A DNA stretch of 64,000 bases from an uncultured bacterium (GTDB lineage: Bacteria; Cyanobacteriota; Vampirovibrionia; Gastranaerophilales; Gastranaerophilaceae), in assembly GCA_902760645.1 (NCBI GenBank), contig CACWHC010000015.1, forward strand, positions 26,243-90,242, written 5' to 3'. Positions 44,011-52,400 of the stretch are shown here, in pieces (position 1 is the stretch's first letter; each line of letters opens with the position of its first letter). The translations under genes and the position numbers were made by a program. The notes under the pieces were generated by a model that saw only the letters and a list, made by a program, of their open reading frames with translations, had not been told where the DNA came from and made no database searches.

Positions 44011-45291
44011 TTACTTAGCAATGCTAGCATCGTCAAGTAAGATAACTTTAATTTCTTCGCCTTGTTTAGCATGGTAGTTCAAACCTTTTGTGATTAAACC
44101 AGTAGCTAAACCAATAGCAGCACCTACAGGAGCACCAATAGCAACACCGGTACCAATTCTGTGAGGGCTAGGAATGAATGCAAAACCTACACCGGCACCT
44201 GTACCAACTGCACCACCTGTTACTGTGCATAATGCCAATTTACCGGCTGTCATCCAAGGACCTTCTTTTAATTCATAGTTTTTGTAGAACGGTTTTGCGT
44301 TCATAGAAACTACTTTTCCGTTAGGAAGAACTGCTTTTGTAATTTGAGCATATACTCTTGCGTTCTTGTTGAACCATTTTGGATCTGTAATACTGATTAC
44401 ATTACCATAGAATTTGGTTCCTGCAGGGAACAATGTTGTACCTTCAACAGTAGCAATGTCTTCATTAGCTACGAATGTTACAGCATCACCACCGGCTGCA
44501 GCTTCTGATCTGAATTTTTCATCAAATGCTACTAACATAGCGTTACCTTCTTTGATGATATTTCTCTTGTTAGTAATAATAACTTCATCAGAAGGAGCTT
44601 TCTTAACTGCATCTAAGTGTTCATAACCAAGAATTTGTTCTTTTAAATCTTTACCAATGTATTGAGATTTAATCAAACCTGCTTTTTGTCTTAATCTGTA
44701 AAGGATTACAGCAGCTTCTGCTCTTGACAATACATCGTTTGGTCTTAATTCAGATGGGTTAGGATAATTTACATAAATACCATAGTTCAAAGTTTTTGCA
44801 TATGGTTTTTTAGCCCATGAAGGAATTGTTTTTGCATCTGTGAAATTCTTCAATACAGAAGTATCAGCATTCATATCTTGTGTAATATGGCTGATAACTG
44901 ATTGTGTTTCAGCTCTTGACATCAATTTGTTAGGTTTGAAAGTTCCATCCGGATAACCGTAAACTAAACCTAATTGTTCAGATCTTAATACATCTTTGTA
45001 GAAAGAATCTGCTGTTGAAATATCGCTGAATTTGTTACCAATTCTAACGTCAAGATTTTCGTTTGTTAATACTTTCAATAAAGCCTGTACAAACTCAACT
45101 CTTGAAACTGTACCTTCCGGATTAAATTTGTTACCGGTAAGAGTCATTACGTTGTTATCTACAACGTTGTTAATTTCTGTTGCTGCCCAATAAGATTTGG
45201 TAACATCAGAAATGTTTGCAGCAAATGTTGGAACAGTAGTGCTCATAGCAACTACACCAGCCGCAAATAAACCAACTAAAAGTTTTCTCAT
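44011..45291 (-). CDS. S-layer homology (SLH) domain envelope protein
   Basis: The 426-residue protein has a signal peptide (MRKLLVGLFAAGVVAMSTTVPTFA|ANI). Three SLH-like repeats lie at about 27-75, 87-135 and 149-200 (for example GYPDGTFKPNKLMSRAE and LRPNDVLSRAEAAVIL). SLH domains bind peptidoglycan-linked polymers. The second half is not an OprB-type porin: a beta region (LFPAGTKFYGNVISI) is followed by a Gly/Ala-rich hydrophobic stretch (about 345-395, GGAVGTGAGVGFAF) and a final strand (EEIKVILLDD). It has its own good promoter and terminator, and AGAGG precedes the ATG, so strong expression is likely. Confidence 0.87.
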   Translation of the reverse strand: MRKLLVGLFAAGVVAMSTTVPTFAANISDVTKSYWAATEINNVVDNNVMTLTGNKFNPEGTVSRVEFVQALLKVLTNENLDVRIGNKFSDISTADSFYKDVLRSEQLGLVYGYPDGTFKPNKLMSRAETQSVISHITQDMNADTSVLKNFTDAKTIPSWAKKPYAKTLNYGIYVNYPNPSELRPNDVLSRAEAAVILYRLRQKAGLIKSQYIGKDLKEQILGYEHLDAVKKAPSDEVIITNKRNIIKEGNAMLVAFDEKFRSEAAAGGDAVTFVANEDIATVEGTTLFPAGTKFYGNVISITDPKWFNKNARVYAQITKAVLPNGKVVSMNAKPFYKNYELKEGPWMTAGKLALCTVTGGAVGTGAGVGFAFIPSPHRIGTGVAIGAPVGAAIGLATGLITKGLNYHAKQGEEIKVILLDDASIAK

Positions 45292-45348
45292 CTTTTACTA
45301 CCTCTTTTTTTTACTAACTACTCTAGTAATAAACTTTTATATGTATGT

Positions 45349-45377
45349 AGTATAGACCAGAAAAAAATATTTGTAAA
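45349..45377 (-). promoter_or_regulatory. Promoter of the SLH gene
   Basis: TTTACA (45377-45372), exactly 17 nt, then TATACT (45354-45349) on the minus strand. The predicted leader is about 50 nt and contains the ribosome site. Confidence 0.7.
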
Positions 45378-45548
45378 GTAATTTACGCAAATTGTATGAG
45401 CTTGTTTCTAAAGACTTTTCATGAATATGCTCAGGATAAACAAATCAGACACATTACGCTGTTACATGGCTGTATATTTGGTTTTAAGAATAATGTAAAC
45501 TAATGTTACAAATATTTTCATTGTTGAAATTAGATAGGGAGTATATAC

Positions 45549-45566
45549 TTTATATATATAAGAGAG
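45549..45566 (+). promoter_or_regulatory. 18-mer shared with 39198-39215
   Basis: TTTATATATATAAGAGAG is identical to the sequence before the coiled-coil gene. It starts just after a TATACT -10-like box. Confidence 0.35.
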
Positions 45567-45663
45567 TTGACAACATTAAATTACACGAGAGAGAGAGTAA
45601 ATTTTATCCGTTTAGAAAAGAGAGAGAAAAATTCCTATTCCTAACCTTCCTAAAAAAATTTAA

Positions 45664-45687
45664 AACCCCTTTAACAGGGGCTTTTTA
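45664..45687. terminator. Terminator downstream of miaB
   Basis: CCCCT-TTAAC-AGGGG (45666-45680) has a T-run on the plus side, and AAA/TTTT with a longer T-run on the minus side. It can end miaB and any plus-strand transcript from about 45550. Confidence 0.75.
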
Positions 45688-45691
45688 TTGT

Positions 45692-47023
45692 CTAATCGAC
45701 TATTTCCCCATTTAAATACCAGGTTTTACATCCTGTAATTTTCACATTCAAAAATTCACCTGTTCTGTCAGTTTCACAAGGCACATGAACAAGTTTATTA
45801 TTCCTCGTTCTGCCGGTAATTATATTTTTGCCTTTGTGGTTTTCAAAACTTTCAACAAGAATTTCCATTTCACGTCCCACATATTTTTTATTGGATTTCA
45901 GACAGTTTTCACGGACTTTTTCATTTAATCTTGCAAGACGCTCAATCTTTTCATCTTCAGGAATAAATTTATCCACCCATTTTGCTGCAACGGTTTTTTC
46001 CCTTGGAGAATAAGCCGCGGTATTTGAATAATCCAACTCAAATTCATCAATAGCACTCAAGGTATCTCTGAATTGTTCTTCTGTTTCCCCCGGGAAACCT
46101 GCTATAAAATCACTTGTAATAGTAACATCAGGAACCATTGTGCGTATTTTTGCAACAATTTTCCCGTAAGTTTCTCTGTCATAGCGGCGATTCATCTTTT
46201 TCAGAACTTCGGAATTACCTGACTGCATAGGAATATGGAAGTATTCACAAACTTTATCTAAGTCTTTTGCTGTCTGTATAAGTTCATCCGTAATATCAGT
46301 AGGATATGAGGTTACAAATCTGATACGGAAATTACCCTCTATAGCGTTTAATTCTTTCAGTAAATCGGCAAGTCTGTAGCTCTTATCCTTAAAATCCTTA
46401 CCGTAACTGTCAACATTCTGTCCCAAAAGCGTAATTTCCTTAAAGCCTTGTTTAAGAGCATCCTTTGCCTCTTTTAAAATCAGTTCCGGCTGTCTTGAAC
46501 GTTCTCTGCCTCTGGTATAAGGAACTATACAATAAGTACAGAAATTATTACAACCCTCGGTTATCGGTATCCAAGCATTTACTGCTTTAACTCGGTCGAT
46601 TGAATATTCTTTTGCTTTTTCATCTTCGGTTTGATTAGTTTCGGCACATTCGCAAACCTTTTCACCGTTATTTATCCTTTTTATAATTTCAGGTAAAGAA
46701 TATATCTTATGGGTTCCAAGCACGAAATCTACATAATGAGCACGTTTAAAAACTTCTTCGGCTTTTTGCTGTGCAACGCAACCGCAAATACCTATTTTAA
46801 TATGCGGACGGGATTCTTTTTTCCACTTTCCCCATAATCCTAAAAGGCTAAAGGCTTTATCTTCACTTAACTGACGGATAGAGCAGGTATTGACCATCAA
46901 TAAATCGGCTTCTTTAGGTTCTTTTGTTTCTTCATATCCGAAATGTTCAAGCATACCGAGCATTCTTTCGGTATCCGATTTATTCATCTGGCATCCCATC
47001 GTTTCTATATATACTTTTGGCAT
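45692..47023 (-). CDS. miaB: tRNA-2-methylthio-N6-dimethylallyladenosine synthase
   Basis: This 443-residue radical-SAM methylthiotransferase modifies A37 of tRNAs that read UNN codons. It starts MPKVYIETMGCQMN and has the first cluster cysteines near 11, 47 and 82. The radical SAM triad C-x3-C-x2-C lies at 158-165 (GCNNFCTYCIVPYTRGRERSR region). A C-terminal TRAM domain (about 375-440) follows. AAGGAA precedes the ATG. The miaA gene is not nearby. Confidence 0.96.
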   Translation of the reverse strand: MPKVYIETMGCQMNKSDTERMLGMLEHFGYEETKEPKEADLLMVNTCSIRQLSEDKAFSLLGLWGKWKKESRPHIKIGICGCVAQQKAEEVFKRAHYVDFVLGTHKIYSLPEIIKRINNGEKVCECAETNQTEDEKAKEYSIDRVKAVNAWIPITEGCNNFCTYCIVPYTRGRERSRQPELILKEAKDALKQGFKEITLLGQNVDSYGKDFKDKSYRLADLLKELNAIEGNFRIRFVTSYPTDITDELIQTAKDLDKVCEYFHIPMQSGNSEVLKKMNRRYDRETYGKIVAKIRTMVPDVTITSDFIAGFPGETEEQFRDTLSAIDEFELDYSNTAAYSPREKTVAAKWVDKFIPEDEKIERLARLNEKVRENCLKSNKKYVGREMEILVESFENHKGKNIITGRTRNNKLVHVPCETDRTGEFLNVKITGCKTWYLNGEIVD

Positions 47024-47196
47024 AGTGCATTTCCTTATAATATTTGCTTAAATTAATAATACCATGAAAAAATATTACCCGTTTTCATTAGCAAAAAAGA
47101 ATACCGTCAATTAACTTTGGTGGCAATGTAAAATAGTCTGCAAAATTATAAAATTATATCTGAAAGGTCGTTATATCTTTAATAGGAGATTATTGT

Positions 47197-47508
47197 ATGA
47201 AAAAGTTATTAATGCTGCTTGGAGTGGGAGTATTCCTTACAATTCCCGTAAACAGTGCATTTGCCTGGGATATAAGCTACTTAAATCCGCTGCCTTATAT
47301 CGGAATTGGTTGTAATCAGACCAAATTCAGCTTAAATCCGTTTACCGGCTTCAAGAATTGCGAACCATGCAAACGTGTTGAAAAATGTAAGAAATGCGAC
47401 AAATGTGCTATGGCAGAACCTGTTGCACCTGCTCCTGTACGCTGCTCATCATGCCAGAGAGCATATATAGAAGTATTGCCTTCATGTATGAATGAGCTTC
47501 GTCATTAA
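47197..47508 (+). CDS. Small secreted cysteine-rich protein
   Basis: The 103-residue protein has a signal peptide (MKKLLMLLGVGVFLTIPVNSAFA|WD). The mature part of about 80 residues contains some nine Cys, many in C-x2-C spacing (CEPC, CKKCDKC, CSSC). It may bind a metal or form disulfides outside the cytoplasm. AATAGGAG precedes the ATG and a terminator follows. No family is recognised. Confidence 0.65.
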   Translation: MKKLLMLLGVGVFLTIPVNSAFAWDISYLNPLPYIGIGCNQTKFSLNPFTGFKNCEPCKRVEKCKKCDKCAMAEPVAPAPVRCSSCQRAYIEVLPSCMNELRH

Positions 47509-47522
47509 CCCCCTAAAAAATG

Positions 47523-47547
47523 AACGGGCGGCTATGCCGCTCGTTTT
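47523..47547. terminator. Terminator between convergent genes
   Basis: AACGGGCGGC-TAT-GCCGCTCGTT (47523-47545) forms a 10 bp stem with one G-T pair, then TT. Confidence 0.8.
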
Positions 47548-47552
47548 ATTAC

Positions 47553-48659
47553 TTATTTTATGTTAATACCACTGTAAAATATGGAATTTCCGTGAGTATC
47601 CATGCCGCCTGCTTTTAACAGACCGGCATCTTCAACCGCAGATTTTATACAATCGTGCAATTTTTCATCAGTAGCCATTGACCCTTTATAACCGCCATAA
47701 TATACTTCTGCATACAGGGCCTTATCACCGGCTTTTTCTTTAAAAAATCTGACACAATCCTGATTTAATTTTGTGTAATCATCATTAGGATTAACAATTC
47801 TGTGTTTCATATCAGGAAATGCAGGATGTGCATAACTTAAATAAGCATCCGGCTGATGCTTCACAGCAGAAACAACCTCATCTAACCTTACTACACGCGG
47901 AAACATAGGTGTATTATGTCCCATATTTATATCAGCAATAAAATCATTTAAATGTTTTTCAAAAGGATTTATACACATTGTAAGTATATGAAATTTTTCA
48001 GGCTTTTTAAATGCATATCCGTACACGGAATCCTCCTTTACGGATATTTCCGCACCCAATACAACACGCAGGTTTTTGTATTTTTCGGGATTCTTACCCA
48101 AAATCTGCACAGCTTCCTTACAACCCTCCACAGTATTATGGTCTGTTATCGCAATTACAAAAGGGGTTTTGTTTTTTTTAAAATAAGCATTTGCGTACTC
48201 TGATGCCTGATCCAGTAATTCCTGAACCGATAATTTACCGTCTGAATTTGTCGTATGAATATGCAGATTTGCACCAAATGTCTTGTTTTTCACATTTGTC
48301 AGCGGAAAAGAATCCGCAACACCTTTTTTATCGGCAGGTCTTATTCCGGGAGTATAAATTCTTGCATTTTCAGAATTTTTAGCCACAAACGATTTGAATT
48401 CCATAGGTCCTAATACTGATTTTAAAGAATTTACACCAATTTCAGGCAAACCTGCAGCTTCTATCAGGTTTCTCTTATACTTTAAATCAATTTTTAAATT
48501 TTCACTTATGGCATTAAGACATTTTAAAGCCATACCCTGAATTGAGATAAAATTCGGTTTGACACGGTTTGCATCAGGTTTTGCAGGAATAGTTGCGTTC
48601 CTTACTGCGTTCATTGGAAATATTTTCCTGGAAAATCTTTGTATCTTAATTGCGTACAT
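47553..48659 (-). CDS. PHP-domain metal-dependent phosphoesterase
   Basis: The 368-residue protein has a PHP domain at about 128-365 with its metal ligands: H133 and H135 in NLHIHTTNSDG, ITDHNTVEG, LGAEISV, SYAHPAFPD and GMDTHGN. PHP enzymes cleave phosphomono- or diesters such as nucleoside bisphosphates. The N-terminal ~120 residues are basic and unassigned, and include NFISIQG, similar to the N-terminal motif of other orphan proteins here. TAGGTAG precedes the ATG. It is last in a string of three minus-strand genes (49427, 48722, 47553) with gaps of 39 and 62 nt. Confidence 0.8.
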   Translation of the reverse strand: MYAIKIQRFSRKIFPMNAVRNATIPAKPDANRVKPNFISIQGMALKCLNAISENLKIDLKYKRNLIEAAGLPEIGVNSLKSVLGPMEFKSFVAKNSENARIYTPGIRPADKKGVADSFPLTNVKNKTFGANLHIHTTNSDGKLSVQELLDQASEYANAYFKKNKTPFVIAITDHNTVEGCKEAVQILGKNPEKYKNLRVVLGAEISVKEDSVYGYAFKKPEKFHILTMCINPFEKHLNDFIADINMGHNTPMFPRVVRLDEVVSAVKHQPDAYLSYAHPAFPDMKHRIVNPNDDYTKLNQDCVRFFKEKAGDKALYAEVYYGGYKGSMATDEKLHDCIKSAVEDAGLLKAGGMDTHGNSIFYSGINIK

Positions 48660-48721
48660 ATACTACCTAAAAAATTTTGCTATATTTATATAAAAACAAA
48701 CAGCAATAAAAATTTGCTATA

Positions 48722-49387
48722 TTAGTATATTAATCCGCATAATTCTCTAAGTTTATTTTTAAATATTGATTTTGAAACTTCATCACCAAATCTTGAAAAA
48801 TCAGACCAATTTGATAAAATTATATCACCGGTTTCAGGTACAACATACCAATTACGTTTATTCAGCATATTATCCACAGCTATATTATCTCTCGCCAGTT
48901 TATCGAAATCCTGCAGAAATTTATTTTTAGCCTCAAGAGTTACATCAGCCTGCACTTCTTCATATGGGACAGGAACAGATGTTTTAGAATTTTTAATTCT
49001 TGTAATCAGCACACAGTCCATATTATTTTTTAAATCTGAATACGCAATAATTTCGGGAGCAGAAGAAAGCTTATATTCTCTGATTTCTTCCAGTCTGTGT
49101 GCATGAGTATTTAATTTAAATTTTTTGCCGATATTAATAAAATAATCGTTATATTTGTACACATTGTTATCAATTTTTATAAAATCTTTGTTATCCTTGA
49201 CAATATTTTCAAAAAATTTGTTTGAAGATGCCAAATCTTCAAGATTACGAATTGCGTCAGAAATTTTGACTATCAAACCATCCGGAGCTTCCTTAATTAC
49301 AGGCAAACTGTCGGCAACCGCCTTTTGGGCAGCTTTACCTATTTTATCGGATGTTTTTTGAAATATATTAAAATAATATACCATCAT
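48722..49387 (-). CDS. Kinase-like protein with degenerate catalytic motifs
   Basis: The 221-residue protein ends with a segment arranged like the C-lobe of phosphotransferase kinases. A hinge-like MDCVLITRI (123-131) is followed by a helix, then a catalytic-loop-like RDNIAVDN (166-173), then PETGDIILSNWSDF (184-197) where a kinase would have a metal-binding I-D-W or D-F-G. The expected Asp is missing, so it may be a pseudokinase or an unrelated fold. There is no signal peptide. GAGGAA precedes the ATG. It lies between the 1308-residue protein and the PHP gene. The kinase assignment is inference. Confidence 0.5.
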   Translation of the reverse strand: MMVYYFNIFQKTSDKIGKAAQKAVADSLPVIKEAPDGLIVKISDAIRNLEDLASSNKFFENIVKDNKDFIKIDNNVYKYNDYFINIGKKFKLNTHAHRLEEIREYKLSSAPEIIAYSDLKNNMDCVLITRIKNSKTSVPVPYEEVQADVTLEAKNKFLQDFDKLARDNIAVDNMLNKRNWYVVPETGDIILSNWSDFSRFGDEVSKSIFKNKLRELCGLIY

Positions 49388-49426
49388 AGTTTCCTCGCTT
49401 TCATTATATCGTAAAACTTAATATTT

Positions 49427-52400
49427 TCAAGGTATAATAACCTCTCCGTTAACTTTTACAACAATTTTATCACTGTATTCTTTCGGAACTGCAAAAACAT
49501 AATTCTCTTGTATTCCAAGTTCCTCCAGAACTTTGTCGTTGATATCCTCTATCTTTTTGGCGCCATATAAAACAGATACACCGGAATCATTTATTACATC
49601 AGGATTTAATTGTTTTCTGTAATTTTCTGCAGTTTGTGCCATAGGCGTTCCTTTAGGAACACCATGTAATGTTTGAGAATAAAGGATATTACCTTTTTCT
49701 GTCATAATTTCTATTTTGCAATTTTCAGCATCATATGACTTATTACCAATTTTTATCTTACCATCCGATAATCCGCCTTTCTTTATATCAAATTCCAAAG
49801 ATAAACTTTTGCCAACTCGTTGATTACCAATATATGTCGGATTTATCAGGGTTGTAAGATCATGCATCATTAATTTGTAATAAGATTCGGGAGGAATAAG
49901 TCCGGAAACTTTTATCCTCGAATTATTAACACCTGCAGCTCTTGCAAATATCTGCGAAAGCACCGTATTATTATTTGGAGCATTACCCCTGACAGGCAAA
50001 TTCGTACGAGTTTGATTATTATCATCTATACCAAAAGCACGTTTTGAATCTTTATTTGTAGTGTTACCTATAAAATCATAACCTTTACTCCTGTATCCCT
50101 CAATCGAAACCATAGTAGCATTTTGACGATATCCCCAAGTTTGCCCATCTGCAGTCATCCAGGTATCAATCTCATTTTTTTCGTCAGGGGCAGCATTTTT
50201 ATAGGTTTCCGTTTCTCTGTAATCTAATGCCTTTTGGGCAGGATATTGTCCTGATACATCTGCAAGTGAAAATGTAACTTTACCACCTTTATTACATTTG
50301 CAGTTTTTAAGCATTTTTATAATTATATTTTGCTGATTCCTGTCGTTATGATTGTCTGTGATGTCATACTTAACCAATTTATACATTTCGACCGCATCAT
50401 CAGACAGACCTGCCAGATCAGGCTGACCTCCACTCTTTGAAGCTTTGGTAATACGTTTTTCAAGTTCTCTTATATCATCAGGAGATATTTTTTCATACAA
50501 ATCTATAAATTTGTTTATATTTTTTTGGGCATTTCCTCCGATTACAGTCGGAGCAAATACAATTTCCACATCCTGACCCACTTTGAGATTATTACCCAAA
50601 TTTATGTTTTTAAGGCTGTCTTCCAATATAGATGCACCGCTAATAGAACAGTCATCACTTATAACTATAAACTTTTTACCCTGTTCATCCCCAGTAAACA
50701 GTTTTCTGTTATTAATTTCAACTGCAGCATTATCCGGGTTCAATTTAAGTCCCGAACTACCTGTCTGCGAAATTTCTACAAAATCCCTTGCCGAATTTGT
50801 ATAACTTTTAAGGTTTGCCGTACCGGTCGGCTGAGGTGCAAGAATATATGTATTTTCTGTCGTTGCGCCTCTGTCTTTAATAAATTTAAGCTGAGCATCC
50901 GTAATATCCGCCTGCATATCACTGTCAATTCTGTTTGAAGCTTCAATCATAAATCTTGCCAAAAGAGTTTTGACAGCTTCGTCATCTACACCGATTTCCC
51001 TCAGCATAATTTTAAAATTATGCGATATCGCAGCATTATCAATGCTTCTTTTTATATTTTTACCATTTTGAATTTTTGAGAAGTCCATATCCGCAACTAC
51101 TTCTCTAATATTTTTTGATGAAAGAAATTTTGAAATTCCAGGATTATCTGCAAATAATTTTTTCACCAATCCTGCTTGCTCTTTCGGCAAATCTTTTATC
51201 ACAGCTTCAAGTATTGCAAGATTTTCAGCTAGTCGAGCTTTAGCCTGACCATTGAGTTTCTGTACATTTTCCCTTGAAATACCGTATTCGTGAGCCTGCT
51301 CAATAATTTTATCTTTATTTATTTTTGTTTCAGCATGTTTTTTGGTAACAGGTTCCGGTTCGGATTTTATTTCAAAATCTGTTTTTGGTTTTTGTGTAAC
51401 AGGCTCAAGTTCGGATTTTGGCTTCACATGTAAAGATTTAAATCTGCCTGCTTTTATGTGACCTGCAATCAGAGATACGATTTGGGCTATTCCCTCGCCC
51501 TCTAACTGTAAATCACCTGTTATAATTAGATTTGAAATAGCACTTAATGTTACATCTACACCCACATCAGAAATACACGCAACAAGTTTCGGACATTTTT
51601 GTGCAATTAATAATGCTTTCGTACTCATACCTGCCCTGCCTGCTCCGGCACCTGCCGCAAACAATGCTGCATTCTGAGCAAGTTCAATACCAAGTTCTTT
51701 AAGTTTCTCCCCTCTCGGTTGTTTTTTACTTATTTCATTTATTGCTTCCGCAGCTATACCGCCCGTACTACCGACTACGGCTCCGGCTATTGCAAGAGGA
51801 GTATATACAATCATACCAACTATCATTGCAGCTCCGCCTGTAACTTCTATACCCGTTCTCAGTGTCTGCACAGCATTTTCTGAATCCTCTTTATATGCAT
51901 TTACAAGAGAATTTGCATCTTTGTCACCAAATAATTCTCTGTATGCTTTGTCTGTTTTATCGGCTTGTTCTGCCAAATCCTGCTCTGATGAAACATTTTT
52001 CTCTAAATATGATAACAAACTCTTAGCAATATTCACCATTTCGTAAATTGTAATATCTGTTTTACCGATTCCAAGTTCATTGTTGCCATTCTTCCTCCGG
52101 AATTTACTGTCTTTTATTTCAATATCTTTTGGAGCAAATTTTGAAAGGAAATCATTTCTTGATTCATCATCAGGCAAGCCTAAATTATTCATTACTTCTA
52201 TCAGTTTACCCTGCAATGCAAGATTATGCTGATTTTGTGTCAGCTCATTCCCTCTGCCCGGTTCCATCAGACCTTCACAACTTAATATCTCATCTCTCAA
52301 AACAGAATATATCTGCTTGTATGCGTTAAAGGTACTGCTCATCAATGATAATTTAACTTTTTCGCTGTTTAATTCTTCAAACTTTACCGCATCAAACTCT

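Larger units (their letters stand above)
45378..45691. other. Intergenic region with possible plus-strand transcript
   Basis: Between the SLH promoter and miaB there is no convincing gene. The plus strand has TATACT at about 45545, the shared 18-mer at 45549-45566, two GAGAGAGAG tracts and then the terminator hairpin at 45664-45687. A short untranslated RNA of about 130 nt is possible. A 70-codon reading frame across it has no ribosome site and runs through the terminator. Confidence 0.35.

Noticed and set aside
45503..45715. 70-codon open frame on the plus strand
   Set aside because: No ribosome site, it runs through the terminator at 45664-45687 and into miaB on the other strand; the composition is that of non-coding AT-rich sequence.
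47197..47508. Lipoprotein assignment for the Cys-rich secreted protein
   Set aside because: There is no Cys directly after the signal peptide cleavage site, so no lipobox.
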